In this document: positions 26,664 through 36,244 of the stretch, piece by piece | How the letters are laid out: each line of letters begins with the position of its first letter | Numbering within the stretch: the first letter of the stretch is position 1 | Source of the DNA: Desulfobacteraceae bacterium | GTDB taxonomy: Bacteria; Desulfobacterota; Desulfobacteria; Desulfobacterales; UBA5616 | Assembly (NCBI GenBank): GCA_013791935.1 | Contig: VMSV01000005.1 | Coordinates: 1-38,689 of the forward strand | Direction of reading: 5' to 3' | DNA length: 38,689 nt | The notes under the pieces: generated by a model | Told to the model about the DNA's origin: nothing | The model's database searches: none | What the model saw: the letters and a program-made list of their open reading frames with translations, nothing else | Translations under genes and position numbers: made by a program

Positions 26664-29003
26664 TTAGAATCCCTTGAAGGGATTCGGGCCCAGTCCTTCA
26701 ATCATCTGGACGAAGTTGTTCACCATTTCCGGAATCTTGTCATAATCATCAATGGCGATTTCAAACTGTTGAACGCGCTCGTTTTCCAAGGCCAGGCTGG
26801 ATAGGGCTTCACCGATTTTCTTCATTCTGATTTCGGCAAGCTCGCTTCCCTTGACAAAATGGCACTGGTAGTCATCCCCGTGTTTGCAGCCCATGATAAA
26901 AACGCCGTCCATGCCCTGGGCCAAAGCGTCCTTGATCCAGATCACGTTCACCGAGCCCAGGCATCTCACCGGAATAAAGCGAACATCGGCGGAATAGCTC
27001 AGTTTGCTGAGACCCGCCATGTCCAGGGCCGGATAAGCATCATTCTCGCAGATCAATCCGAGAATCCGCATGGGCGGCTCATAATAATCATCTGAAGACG
27101 GAACATTGATGGATTTCACCATGGAGCCAATACTGTCCACATTATAATCGGCAAATCCGATGATTCTTTCCGGGCAAGCTCCCATACAGGTGCCGCATCG
27201 TCTGCACCGCGTGGGATTGGGTTTGGGTGTCCCTTTTTCATCATCGTCCAAAGCGCCGAAGGGGCATTCTTCCGTACAGCGTTTGCACTGGGTGCAGCGT
27301 TGAAAGAAGAAATCCGGGAAGGTCATGTCCCCGGACCTGGGATGCACGGAAACCCCGCGGTTTGAAGATTCCAGACACTGAATTGCCTTTAAGGCGGCGC
27401 CCGTGGCATCTTCCATGGCTTCTTCCATGGTCATGCTTCTTCGAACAGCCCCGGCTGCATAAATGCCGGTTCTCTGGGTTTCATAGGGAAAGCAGATGAA
27501 GTTGGAATCCACATACCCATTGAACAGCCCGATATCCCTGAAGGCCGGCCCCTGGCGGTATGCCAGGTTCACCACGGGATTATCCTTGGTGGCAGGAACC
27601 ATTCCTGCGCCAAGAACCACCATGTCGGCTTTGACCTGCACTTTTTCTCCCAGAAGCGTATTGGTGGCTTCAACGATCAGCCCGGTTCCGTTTTTGGAAA
27701 CGCTCACGACTTCGCCCTTGGTCAGGAAAATCCCCTTATCCTGCTGAATGCTCTTATAGAAATTTTCAGACAGGCCCGGGGTCCTCATGTGCTGGTAAAA
27801 TACAAAGGCTTTTCCGTCGTTGTAATCGTCCCTCACATATTTTGCCTGTTTCAGAGCCACCATGCTGGTCACAGAGCCTGTGTAGGCAAAATCATTATCA
27901 CTCTCGCCCTTGCCGGGACTCTGAACAAAAACAACGGATTTGGCTTCTTTTCCATCGGATGGTTTGACAATCTTTCCCTTTGCGGCAATTTGTTCAAACT
28001 GATGGTTGGTCACCACATCGGCGATCGCTCCATATCCCAGATGAGCACAGGCTTCTTTTCCCAATTCATCGGGACGCCAGCCTGCAGCCAGAATCACGGC
28101 GCCGAACATCTCGCCATTGGGGTCGAATTGGAGAATATCTTCCTTGCCCTGGTTGTATTCGAGGTATTTTTCGCGCAGTTTATCGGCATCCAATTCCTTT
28201 CCGCTCTCATCCACTTTCATCTCAGCAGGCAAAGGGAAGGGCACGTCAAAGGGAGTGTTCTCGCCGGGTTTTTTCAGGGTCACCACAAAAGCACCGGGCT
28301 GGCCCGCAATTCTTGCCACTTCGGTTTGGGTTTTCACGGTGATTTTCGTTTCCGCTTCAACCTCTTGGATTTTATCCAGAACCATTGGCACGATTAAGCC
28401 GTCATAGGGTTCTTTCACCGGAAGCTGCTTTCGGATCTTCGCTCCATAGCCCCCCAGGGCAGGTTGTTGCTCAACGATGGTCACCTCATACCCTGCTTTG
28501 GCCGCATCAAGAGCCGCGGACATACCGGTGATCCCGCCGCCGATCACAAGAATCTTTCGGCTTGAGTTTTCCAGTTTATAAGGTTCCGGAAGAGTGACTT
28601 TCTTGACCCTGGCCATGCCCATTCGAAGGTAGTCATCGGCCAGCATCTGGATTCGGTCGAAATGTTCGCCGTCCCCCTTTTGCTCTTCGGTCAAAGCCGG
28701 AAAATCCGACCGGGGATGGGACCAAACCACCTGTTCCCGGAAATTCACGCGATCCACAATACAACCGTCGAACCGGAAAATATCGAAATTCACACGCCGT
28801 GAACAGGCCGCAATCACCATTGTATTGATGCCTTTTTCCTGCATTTCCTTTTGAATCAGGGCAACACCGTCTTTTCCGCAGAGAAATTCGTGGGTCTGAA
28901 CCGGAAAGCCTTCTTCTCCGGCCACTGCTTTCAATGCTTCCGCATCCAGGACGTCCCCGATACCGCAACCGGTACATATAAATACACCATATTTTTTATC
29001 CAT
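26664..29003 (-). CDS. qmoB: Quinone-interacting membrane-bound oxidoreductase subunit B
   Basis: QmoB is a soluble HdrA-like flavoprotein of the Qmo complex. Its 779 residues show an N-terminal Cys-containing region (CTGCGIGDV), an FAD dinucleotide fold (VIGGGITGMSAALDAAKAG, about 152), two ferredoxin motifs (CTQCKRCTEECP and CRRCGTCMGACP, about 570-625) and a C-terminal MvhD/FlpD-like domain (about 650-779, with VRCLGSVN and GCKHGDDYQC). HdrA- and MvhD-type modules are also found in flavin-based electron-bifurcating enzymes, and a confurcating role for Qmo has been proposed. AGGAGG lies upstream of the ATG. It follows qmoA by 12 nt. Confidence 0.95.
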   Translation of the reverse strand: MDKKYGVFICTGCGIGDVLDAEALKAVAGEEGFPVQTHEFLCGKDGVALIQKEMQEKGINTMVIAACSRRVNFDIFRFDGCIVDRVNFREQVVWSHPRSDFPALTEEQKGDGEHFDRIQMLADDYLRMGMARVKKVTLPEPYKLENSSRKILVIGGGITGMSAALDAAKAGYEVTIVEQQPALGGYGAKIRKQLPVKEPYDGLIVPMVLDKIQEVEAETKITVKTQTEVARIAGQPGAFVVTLKKPGENTPFDVPFPLPAEMKVDESGKELDADKLREKYLEYNQGKEDILQFDPNGEMFGAVILAAGWRPDELGKEACAHLGYGAIADVVTNHQFEQIAAKGKIVKPSDGKEAKSVVFVQSPGKGESDNDFAYTGSVTSMVALKQAKYVRDDYNDGKAFVFYQHMRTPGLSENFYKSIQQDKGIFLTKGEVVSVSKNGTGLIVEATNTLLGEKVQVKADMVVLGAGMVPATKDNPVVNLAYRQGPAFRDIGLFNGYVDSNFICFPYETQRTGIYAAGAVRRSMTMEEAMEDATGAALKAIQCLESSNRGVSVHPRSGDMTFPDFFFQRCTQCKRCTEECPFGALDDDEKGTPKPNPTRCRRCGTCMGACPERIIGFADYNVDSIGSMVKSINVPSSDDYYEPPMRILGLICENDAYPALDMAGLSKLSYSADVRFIPVRCLGSVNVIWIKDALAQGMDGVFIMGCKHGDDYQCHFVKGSELAEIRMKKIGEALSSLALENERVQQFEIAIDDYDKIPEMVNNFVQMIEGLGPNPFKGF

Positions 29004-29015
29004 GGATAACCTCCT

Positions 29016-30293
29016 CTACCTCCTCACCAGAGTTTGAATCGCCTTCAGGGCCATACCGGTGGCATTTTGGTTGGAAGATACCACATCGGCCGGCTTGTTG
29101 GCACATCCCGCAGCAAACATACCGCCTTTGCCATAGTCATTGATGATAAACCCGTCTGAATTGTAATTAAGATCGGCAGGAAGCTTGATATTTGCTGCCG
29201 TGGGCTGCATTCCTGTGGCCAGAACAGCCATGTCGACGGTCTGGCGAATCTTCTCGCCGGTTAATGTGTTCTCCGCAACCACGGTAATGCTCTTGGTGGC
29301 CGGATCTTCACTGACTTCGGCGACCTTCCCCTTGATCAGAAAAACATTCTTATCTTCTTTGATTTTGTCGTAGAATTTCTGGTACCGGTCCCCGGGGGAT
29401 CGAATATCAATATAGAAGATATACACCTTGGTGTCCGGATACTGGGCGCGTATATAGGTGACATGCTTCAAGGAAGCCATGCAGCAGATGTACGAGCAAT
29501 AGGGCAGATGATTTTCGTCCCTGGATCCTGCGCATTGTACAAAAGCAATGCTTTTGGGCGCTTGATCGTCCGAGGGCCTAACAATTTTTCCTTGGGTGGG
29601 GCCGGTTTTGGAAGCAAGTCTTTCCATCATCATATTGGTGACGATGTTCTGGTGCTGGCCGAAACCCAAATTGTCTATCTTGGCCGCATCATAGGGCTCC
29701 CAACCGGTGGCCCATACCACAGCGCCCACTTTCAGGTCCACGGTTTTGGCCTGCATATCCAGTTCCACTGCATTGTATTTGCAGACATCTTTGCAACGAT
29801 TCGCATCTTCCGTCCCGATGATCTGGGGAGAAATCACATACCGCTGGGGAAAAGCCATGGGATGGGGCAGATAGGCCGCCTTGGATCGGTTCATGGAAAG
29901 GTTGAATTCATTGGGGATTTCGGCCTCACAGGCCTCCCCGCACTCGCCGCAGCAGGTGCAGTTTTCGTTGACATACCTGGGGGTCAGTTTGATTTTCGCC
30001 GTGTAATTTCCAGGTCCGCCGTCAATCTTTTCGACTTCCGCCAGGGTCAGGACTTTTATTCTGGGATTGTCCTTGATCCTTCTGTAGTTAATTTCAAGTC
30101 CGCAGGTGGGAGGGCATAGCTTTGGAAAATACTGATTAAGCTGTGCAACTCTTCCGCCCAGGGATGGATTCTTTTCGACCAGGAACACCTCATACCCTAC
30201 TTCCGCAGCTTCCAGGGCCGTGGTCAAGCCGCTGATTCCGCCGCCGACGACCAAAATGCTTCCGCTCGTAGGGGCTGCTTTGTCTTGTGTCAT
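29016..30293 (-). CDS. qmoA: Quinone-interacting membrane-bound oxidoreductase subunit A
   Basis: QmoA is the smaller HdrA-like FAD subunit, thought to contact AprAB. The 425-residue sequence starts with an FAD fold (VVGGGISGLTTALEAAEVG) and the HdrA signature around LCPPTCGLEINYRR. Clustered cysteines follow (CTCCGECGEACEAE), with a further pair (CKDVC). A C-terminal flavin-binding segment ends FAAGCANKPADVV. GGAGGG precedes the ATG. It is separated from aprA by 278 nt that hold a terminator, so its expression may be partly independent of aprBA. Confidence 0.95.
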   Translation of the reverse strand: MTQDKAAPTSGSILVVGGGISGLTTALEAAEVGYEVFLVEKNPSLGGRVAQLNQYFPKLCPPTCGLEINYRRIKDNPRIKVLTLAEVEKIDGGPGNYTAKIKLTPRYVNENCTCCGECGEACEAEIPNEFNLSMNRSKAAYLPHPMAFPQRYVISPQIIGTEDANRCKDVCKYNAVELDMQAKTVDLKVGAVVWATGWEPYDAAKIDNLGFGQHQNIVTNMMMERLASKTGPTQGKIVRPSDDQAPKSIAFVQCAGSRDENHLPYCSYICCMASLKHVTYIRAQYPDTKVYIFYIDIRSPGDRYQKFYDKIKEDKNVFLIKGKVAEVSEDPATKSITVVAENTLTGEKIRQTVDMAVLATGMQPTAANIKLPADLNYNSDGFIINDYGKGGMFAAGCANKPADVVSSNQNATGMALKAIQTLVRR

Positions 30294-30388
30294 GCTCTCC
30301 CTCCGTTTGAGTGATTAATGGATGATATCTATTTAGTATCGACCTTTTTCCTTGGGCGATACCCGTTCATATTCATTGTCTGCCTACC

Positions 30389-30429
30389 TAAGCCATGAGA
30401 TGAGCCTTATGAACCGGGCTCATGGCTTA
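30389..30429. promoter_or_regulatory. Hairpin with alternative stems in the aprA-qmoA gap
   Basis: TAAGCCATGAG (30389-30399) pairs exactly with CTCATGGCTTA (30419-30429). An internal alternative pairs ATGAGCC (30400-30406) with GGCTCAT (30417-30423). The two stems share bases, so only one can form. It lies about 95 nt upstream of qmoA, beyond the aprA terminator. Confidence 0.55.
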
Positions 30430-30497
30430 AGTTGCCAGACACCTTTTTTCCATGGGATATCAGCCAAATGTTTTTCCGTGATAAATCTGTACTTATG

Positions 30498-30531
30498 AAA
30501 AAACCTCCAGGCGTTTTGCAACACCTGGAGG
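30498..30531 (-). terminator. Intrinsic terminator after aprA
   Basis: On the - strand CCTCCAGG and CCTGGAGG form an 8-bp stem with a 12-nt loop, followed directly by six T. It lies 40 nt after the aprA stop and before qmoA, so it should reduce transcription into the qmo genes. Confidence 0.88.
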
Positions 30532-30571
30532 CATGGATTCTATCCACTGACTTGGATTAATTCCTTACACA

Positions 30572-32548
30572 TCAGGGGATGATCTTAATGTACTCTTTCT
30601 TGAAAATATCCCAGGTTTTGGCTTTGGGATCGAACTTGGAGTTCACGAAAGCAAACCAGTTGACATCATCCTGTCCAGGATAATCCGCTTGATAGTAGAA
30701 ACCGGGGTAGCGGGTTTCTTTACGGTACTGGATGTGTCTTAAATGGGCTTCCACGGTCCAGATTCTGTGCTCGATTTCCCAGGCTCTCATGAGCTCATGG
30801 AGATCGCCGGCTGCCAGTTTTTCGCAGTCTTCACGCATGGTCTGAAGAAGGTCCATAACCACTTCCAACATCTTGCTGCTGGTTTGGTAGAAAGTGGATG
30901 TTCCTGCACCATATTCATGGGTGGCTTTCATCAACCGGTACATCATTCCGTTGGGTTTCATGTAATTGGGGTTGATGTCCACGGCTGTGGTGTAGTCGCA
31001 ATTATCCAGGTAGGTCCGAACCGGTTTGTAAACCATGTCAACCAATTGATCTTTGGTCTGTGACAAGGCCGGTTTGGCATCCGCATGGTCGGCTGCGTAG
31101 CGAACCATCTGTTTGGCAACCATACGACCTTCAGCATGTGAGCCTGAAGAGAACTTGTGGCCGGAGCAGCCCACGCCGTCACCGGCGGTGAACAGACCGT
31201 TAACCGTGGTCATACGGTTGTAAACTTTACCGTTGTCTGCTTTGATCTTGTAAGATTCCGGGACCCAGTCAAAATCGGGGCCGGAGGTCCACAGACCGCA
31301 GCATCCTGAGTGTGAGCCCAAAAGGTACGGTTCAGTCGGCATAACTTCGGAGTTCTTCTTTTCCGGTTCGCAGTTCTGAGCGCACCACAGGTTGGCCTGG
31401 CCGCAGGTCATGTCAAGGAAATCTTCCCAAGCTTCTGATTCCAGATGCTTGAGTTCTTTTTTGTCCATGGTTTTTCCCAGGTCGGCAAGAGCTGTCATGG
31501 TGTCCATGATGATGGGTCCGCGGCCTGCTTTCATTTCAAACAGCATCAAATGGTTACGCAGACAGGTTGGAGTAATGGCTGCGGTTCCGTAAGGTGCGTA
31601 TTTTTCCAGTTCTTGTTTAGCAGCATCGCTGGCGGCGAAGTTTTCACCAAGTCCATTGAGGGTTTTGGCTTTGAACAGGAGGAACCATGCACCAACCGGG
31701 CCGTATCCGTCTTTAAAACGGGCGGGCGTGAAACGGTTTTCCATCATGGAAAGTTCTGCACCGACTTTCATGCACATGGTGTAGGTGGAGCCTGCATTCC
31801 ATACGGGATACCAAGCGCGGCCCTTGCCTTCACCCATCGAACGGGGCTGATAGATATTAACAGCGCCACCGCAAGCCACCATCATGGTCTTGCATTTGAT
31901 GATGTACACTTTGTTTTCACGAACGGAAAAGCCCACAGCACCGGCGATGGTGTTGGGTTTGTTGGCATCCAACAGAAGTTCAACGATGAAAACTCTCTCA
32001 AGAATGTTGTCTGTTCCCAGAGCTTTTTTTGCCGCTTCGGCAACGATCCTCTTGTAGGATTCACCGTTGATCATGATCTGCCATTTACCGGTTCTGACCG
32101 GCTGGGCACCGCTCTTCAATGTGCCGGCAGCCTGACCTTTTTTGCCGTCCATGTTTTTGCCGTCCGCAGATTTTTTCCAGACGGGGAGTCCCCATTCTTC
32201 AAACAGAAATACGGAATCATCCACATGGCAACCCAAGTCGTAGATAAGGTCTTCACGGACAATACCCATGAGGTCATTACGAACCATGCGAACGTAATCT
32301 TCCACAGCATTTTCGCCGACGAAGGTGTTGATGGCGGAAAGTCCCTGCGCAACAGCGCCGCTTCTTTCCATGGCGGCTTTGTCAACCAGCAGAACGGTCT
32401 GGTTGTCTTTTTTCCATTTGTTGATCTCAAAAGCAGTTCCGCAAGCAGCCATCCCGCCGCCGACGATGAGAATGTCGACTTCTTTCTCGACAACTTCCGG
32501 ATCTCTTACGGCCTTAGTTTCTCCCAAAGGTTTATTTGGTAATGCCAT
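30572..32548 (-). CDS. aprA: Adenylylsulfate (APS) reductase subunit alpha
   Basis: AprA is the FAD catalytic subunit that reduces APS to sulfite and AMP. The 658-residue protein has the FAD fold near the N-terminus (DILIVGGGMAACGTAFEINKW) and the fumarate-reductase-like architecture of the family, with conserved stretches such as VACGGAVNIYQPRS, ENRFTPARFKDGYGPVGAW and GDGVGCSGHKFSSGSHAEGR. AGGAGG precedes the ATG. The aprB gene lies 68 nt upstream and the two products form a heterodimer. Codon choice is that of a highly expressed gene. An intrinsic terminator follows. Confidence 0.98.
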   Translation of the reverse strand: MALPNKPLGETKAVRDPEVVEKEVDILIVGGGMAACGTAFEINKWKKDNQTVLLVDKAAMERSGAVAQGLSAINTFVGENAVEDYVRMVRNDLMGIVREDLIYDLGCHVDDSVFLFEEWGLPVWKKSADGKNMDGKKGQAAGTLKSGAQPVRTGKWQIMINGESYKRIVAEAAKKALGTDNILERVFIVELLLDANKPNTIAGAVGFSVRENKVYIIKCKTMMVACGGAVNIYQPRSMGEGKGRAWYPVWNAGSTYTMCMKVGAELSMMENRFTPARFKDGYGPVGAWFLLFKAKTLNGLGENFAASDAAKQELEKYAPYGTAAITPTCLRNHLMLFEMKAGRGPIIMDTMTALADLGKTMDKKELKHLESEAWEDFLDMTCGQANLWCAQNCEPEKKNSEVMPTEPYLLGSHSGCCGLWTSGPDFDWVPESYKIKADNGKVYNRMTTVNGLFTAGDGVGCSGHKFSSGSHAEGRMVAKQMVRYAADHADAKPALSQTKDQLVDMVYKPVRTYLDNCDYTTAVDINPNYMKPNGMMYRLMKATHEYGAGTSTFYQTSSKMLEVVMDLLQTMREDCEKLAAGDLHELMRAWEIEHRIWTVEAHLRHIQYRKETRYPGFYYQADYPGQDDVNWFAFVNSKFDPKAKTWDIFKKEYIKIIP

Positions 32549-32616
32549 ATTATATCCTCCTTAAATAGGAATTCAAAAGTTCATCAAAATAATTGTTCAA
32601 ATAAAATATTAGCTTC

Positions 32617-33051
32617 TTACACAGTTTTCGGGGTCGGCATGACTTTTCCGTCTGCTTCTTCCGTAAAGAGCAACTGCGATTCCAGGTCTTTGCCTTTTGC
32701 GCCCGGATAATCGTTGGCAGCTCCTTCGGGAGTTGTTCGGATGGGGAACTTGAAGCGTTTTATAAGACCGTTTCTGAACTTACAGGTCCACATCACGTCT
32801 TCGGTACCCATCATGGGCATGATGCTGCTTCCAAGGGGAACGAAGTCGGCATAGCCGCGAACCTCAATGGCTTGTGTGGGGCAAATCTTAACGCATGAAA
32901 AACATTCCCAGCACTGATCCGGCTCTTGGTTGTAAGCCTTCATCGCGTTGGGGTCCAATACCATTAGGTCGTTGGGACAAATGTACATACAAGCTGTCTT
33001 ATCCCCGCCTTTGCAGCCGTCACATTTTTCTTGAATTACAAAACTTGGCAT
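32617..33051 (-). CDS. aprB: Adenylylsulfate (APS) reductase subunit beta
   Basis: AprB is the electron-transfer subunit carrying two [4Fe-4S] clusters from the surface to the FAD of AprA. The 144-residue sequence has cysteines at 10, 13, 21 and 25 (with the family-specific insertion between the second and third) and at 47, 50, 53 and 57 (CWECFSCVKICP). A C-terminal tail (about 100-144) wraps around AprA in known structures. AGGAGG lies ahead of the ATG. It is the first gene of the apr-qmo cluster, so the main promoter should lie in the 462-nt gap to its right. Confidence 0.97.
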   Translation of the reverse strand: MPSFVIQEKCDGCKGGDKTACMYICPNDLMVLDPNAMKAYNQEPDQCWECFSCVKICPTQAIEVRGYADFVPLGSSIMPMMGTEDVMWTCKFRNGLIKRFKFPIRTTPEGAANDYPGAKGKDLESQLLFTEEADGKVMPTPKTV

Positions 33052-33513
33052 TTATATACCTCCTGATTGTGCTTTGTAAAATTTTTGTTAATAATTCCGA
33101 ATGTTTGATTAGAATATCAGTGACTAAGTTTCCAGCACCTCCCTTCATCACAATAACCAAAAACATCACCTGGTTTTTGGCCTTTTAAATTTCGTTCTAA
33201 TTGAAATGCCTTACATCAAAGGGGATTTTTTGAACCCCGCAGACTCTCTCTTCTTAAAATGTCCTGTAAAATCAATGGCATATTGTTGGTCTTCAAACAA
33301 GTTTTAATGAATATCATCGGCCATAATACTTGTCAAGAATTTTTGGCCGGGCCGGGGATTGACGAAAAAATAATCATGGATCATTCCCGGCACGTTCGAT
33401 TCATCCACGGGTATCCGATTGGCATTGACAAAGTTCCGGTGGAAATTTAAGTTTCGGAAAACGTCAATGAAATAAACCGGAAAAACTCCATTATATATAA
33501 GGACCAAAAGACG
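33052..33513. promoter_or_regulatory. Gene-free divergent region upstream of aprB
   Basis: No convincing gene lies in these 462 nt; two small overlapping open frames (33259-33450 and its antisense) look accidental. It contains an inverted repeat (CCAAAAAC 33157-33164 / GTTTTTGG 33173-33180) about 106 nt before aprB. A TTGACA on - at 33336-33331 has a poor -10, and a TTGACA on + at 33425 has TAAGTT 17 nt later ahead of the YkgJ-type gene. I cannot name the aprB promoter with confidence. Confidence 0.4.
33157..33180. promoter_or_regulatory. Inverted repeat upstream of aprB, possible operator
   Basis: CCAAAAAC and GTTTTTGG are exact reverse complements separated by 8 nt. There is no T-run, so it is more likely an operator or leader hairpin than a terminator. 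Confidence 0.4.
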
Positions 33514-34245
33514 ATGAATGATGATCCAATGATTCCGCTTTCACCTGATGACTCTTTCTCTTTTGACTGCTCTTCAAAAATAGGATGTTTCAATGAATGC
33601 TGCAGGGACCTGAACCAGTTCCTCACCCCTTATGATGTCTTAAGAATTAAGCAAGTCCCGGGGATGTCCTCCTCCGGCTTTCTTGAACAATACTGCGGAC
33701 AGCATGCGGGGCCAGAATCCGGCCTGCCCGTGGTAACCCTAAAACCCGCTGATCCCTTTACCCTGGTTTGCCCGTTTGTGTCCCCGGACGGTTGCACCAT
33801 TTATCAACACAGACCCTCTTCCTGCCGAATGTATCCTCTCGTGCGAGCGGTTTCAAGGTCCCGCGAATCCGGCCGGCTAACGGAATATTTTGCCCTTCTT
33901 AAAGAATCCCATTGCATGGGCCATGAACAGAATCAAGAAAGCACGGTTTCTCAATGGATCAAAAACCAGGGCCTTCTGCCCTACAATGACATGAACGACA
34001 AACTTCTGGAAGTCATCAGCCTCAAGAACCGGATTTGCCCGGGCCCCATGGATGTGAAAACCAGCCGTTTCTGTTTCATGGCCCTGTATGATTTGCATCC
34101 CTTTCGCAGGCATGTTTTTGAAAAATCCATTCTTAAGGATATGACACTGGATGAAAACCTATTAGAAAAGGCTCGAACCGATGATGTGGCTCTTTTAACC
34201 CTTGGAATGGAAGCCATCAAACAACTGATTCTGAAAGAACCTTAA
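33514..34245 (+). CDS. YkgJ-family cysteine cluster protein
   Basis: The 243-residue protein has the cysteine pattern of the YkgJ/UPF0153 family, thought to bind Fe-S or zinc: C19-x5-C25-x3-C29-C30, then C86, C94 and C104 in LVCPFVSPDGCTIYQHRPSSCRMYPL. The C-terminal half is helical and unrecognised. The function of the family is not established. It is divergent from aprB and stands 132 nt before the next + strand gene. Confidence 0.8.
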   Translation: MNDDPMIPLSPDDSFSFDCSSKIGCFNECCRDLNQFLTPYDVLRIKQVPGMSSSGFLEQYCGQHAGPESGLPVVTLKPADPFTLVCPFVSPDGCTIYQHRPSSCRMYPLVRAVSRSRESGRLTEYFALLKESHCMGHEQNQESTVSQWIKNQGLLPYNDMNDKLLEVISLKNRICPGPMDVKTSRFCFMALYDLHPFRRHVFEKSILKDMTLDENLLEKARTDDVALLTLGMEAIKQLILKEP

Positions 34246-34377
34246 ACCAGGGCTTCTATTGACAGATCTTTTTTGAATCTTAATTTGCCTTTAAAAAGGA
34301 TCATGGTATATCGGAACGGAAACAAGTTAGATCTCGGCCCAAAACGGCTGTAATATAAAACCCACGGAGATAATAAA

Positions 34378-35055
34378 ATGGTAATTCAAACCAAAGAGGA
34401 TATTTTGGAAGAAATGATGTCTAAGGAAAAACCCCGTTGTCCTCACTGCGGGGAATCCATGGGCATTTATGAGGTTCCGTCAATAAACTTCAGCGATGGC
34501 CTGGGATGGGGCTCTCCTTATTTATTTTTGTGCCTGAATGACGATTGTCCACTGTATGTTCAAGGGTGGGACAACATGAAAGAAAATTACTCCCACAATG
34601 CGTCCTACCGGTGCATCACCTATCCGGACGCAAAAAACTTTGAATGTATGCCGGTTTTCAGCCCCGTGGGAGCCACCGGGCAGGTCATTGACGACCAGGT
34701 GGTGTTCCAGCAGGAAGCCCTGAAAGAGTCCATTAAACGGGGTTTTTCCATTCTGGCGGATTGTTACATCAACAAAGACGATCTCACCGTGGTCAGGATT
34801 CTTCTGGATTCCGCAGAGCCGGTTCGGGTTCGAATCAAGGCAGCGGAAATGTTCGGGGACATCTGCGAAACGGAGGCTGTTGAGGCGGTTAGAAGTGCTA
34901 AATTCGGCAATGAACTCCTTCAGAAGACCGTGGATAACGCCATCCTCAAAATCCATGAACGGAATTTCACCCGGGAATGCCCGTTTTGTGCTGAAACCAT
35001 CAAGAAAAGGGCCAAAATCTGTAAACACTGCAAGTCGGAAGTTGCCGGGGTTTAG
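34378..35055 (+). CDS. Hypothetical protein with two zinc-ribbon ends and a HEAT-like middle
   Basis: I do not recognise this 225-residue protein as a named family. The N-terminal part has C21-x2-C24 (CPHCGE) and C52-x4-C57, likely one zinc site. The middle (about 115-195) is helical and reads like HEAT repeats (VRVRIKAAEMFGDICETEAVEAV). The C-terminus is a compact zinc ribbon, C201-x2-C204 and C215-x2-C218 (CPFCAETIKKRAKICKHC), of a type often found at protein ends. GGAG lies upstream of the ATG. No partner is evident. Confidence 0.65.
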   Translation: MVIQTKEDILEEMMSKEKPRCPHCGESMGIYEVPSINFSDGLGWGSPYLFLCLNDDCPLYVQGWDNMKENYSHNASYRCITYPDAKNFECMPVFSPVGATGQVIDDQVVFQQEALKESIKRGFSILADCYINKDDLTVVRILLDSAEPVRVRIKAAEMFGDICETEAVEAVRSAKFGNELLQKTVDNAILKIHERNFTRECPFCAETIKKRAKICKHCKSEVAGV

Positions 35056-35061
35056 CCCTTT

Positions 35062-35091
35062 GGGAGTGGGTTTCCATGGAAATCCATTCCC
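35062..35091. terminator. Long hairpin between convergent genes
   Basis: Bases 35062-35075 pair with 35078-35091, with two G-T pairs and a 2-nt centre (TTTCC-AT-GGAAA at the top). There is no T-run on either side, so it may end transcripts inefficiently or protect 3' ends of the two convergent genes. Confidence 0.5.
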
Positions 35092-35095
35092 CTGA

Positions 35096-36106
35096 TCATA
35101 AAAAACTGACCTCCTCCTTCAACAGACAACAAGCGATTTTATTACGAGGAGCCCCCTGGTCATCATAGGGAATATTGTCCGGCTGAATCAACCTGTTCAT
35201 CACGCATCCTTCTGGAATATCCAGTTCAAACAAATCCCCCTCGTTAATCTTGGGGGTTTTTTCCAAGCGGTCGTTCTTGAACGCATACCGGTTCAGGGGA
35301 AAATCCTCGCAGAGCGGGCATTGATATACCCTGCCATTGGGAAATATAAAATAGTTGGATGCTACTTTTCCTGCACATTCAAACGGCTCGCCCGGATGTA
35401 AAAACACCTTTGGATACACCACTTTTTTCCCTTGTTTCGCCATGGATTCAGCAGCTTTTGGCACCAGGTCCAGCCATTGGTTCAGGGATACTTGGAGGCC
35501 GTCCTGCTGATCCGAGCCGGATTTTCCCCTTAACCCGATCACCTGGATAAAAACCCTGTTCACCGGCAGATGCCTCACCCTTTCTGAAAACGCGTCAAGC
35601 TCGTGAATATTCATTCGGCTCACGGTGTAGATCAAGCTGGTCTGGAATCCAGCCCGTGAGGCTTTTTCCAGTCCCGAAAGGCATCGGGCAAAGCTGCCTT
35701 TTCCCCGGATGCCGTCATTCAATCCTTCGGTTGCCCCATCCAGGCTGAAGCTGAAATAATCCACTTCTTCCGGACTGACCCGATCCAGGATGTCGTGAAA
35801 GAGATACCCGTTGGTGTCCACGGTAACGGATTGATAGCCCAGATCCCGGCTGGTTTTGATGACCCTGTGAAGATCTGGATGGAGGGTGGGCTCTCCCCCG
35901 AGGAGAATCAGATTTGCATCCTTGTGTTTTTTTGAAAAAAAATACAGCCACTTCTCAATGACTTCCAAGGCAAGGGTATTCTTTCCATGCTGTTTCGGAT
36001 TGATGTAACAGTGGCGACATTTGAGATTACACTTCGTTAAAATATGAAAAAAAATATTGGCGGCGTTTTTTGAAAACGAAACGGTTTTTTTTTGAATGGT
36101 TTGCAT
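35096..36106 (-). CDS. Radical SAM protein with SPASM-like C-terminal cysteines
   Basis: The 336-residue protein has the radical SAM signature C26-x3-C30-x2-C33 (KCNLKCRHCY), the SAM-contact motif GGEPTLHPDL (70-79) and a barrel core to about residue 230. A C-terminal cysteine set (C244, C263, C266, C301, C326, C327) resembles SPASM/twitch auxiliary-cluster domains, as in peptide-modifying or haem d1/molybdopterin-related enzymes. No precursor peptide gene is visible nearby, so the substrate is unknown. It is divergent from the small PF04060-type Fe-S gene. Confidence 0.85.
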   Translation of the reverse strand: MQTIQKKTVSFSKNAANIFFHILTKCNLKCRHCYINPKQHGKNTLALEVIEKWLYFFSKKHKDANLILLGGEPTLHPDLHRVIKTSRDLGYQSVTVDTNGYLFHDILDRVSPEEVDYFSFSLDGATEGLNDGIRGKGSFARCLSGLEKASRAGFQTSLIYTVSRMNIHELDAFSERVRHLPVNRVFIQVIGLRGKSGSDQQDGLQVSLNQWLDLVPKAAESMAKQGKKVVYPKVFLHPGEPFECAGKVASNYFIFPNGRVYQCPLCEDFPLNRYAFKNDRLEKTPKINEGDLFELDIPEGCVMNRLIQPDNIPYDDQGAPRNKIACCLLKEEVSFL

Positions 36107-36244
36107 GCGACCCCTTCCCCTACTCCCTTATGCTTGGATTACCAGTTGACATGCCCCTGACAATTCCTTTAATTTATGGAATAGTCAAGAAGGAATCCAA
36201 GACCATCGTCTACACTTTAACCCCAAGCCTTCGGAGGAATGATT

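Noticed and set aside
31445..32542. 365-residue open frame on + opposite aprA
   Set aside because: Antisense shadow caused by the codon bias of aprA.
33259..33450. 63-residue open frame in the gap upstream of aprB
   Set aside because: No ribosome site, no recognisable sequence, and an equally long open frame on the other strand. Likely chance.
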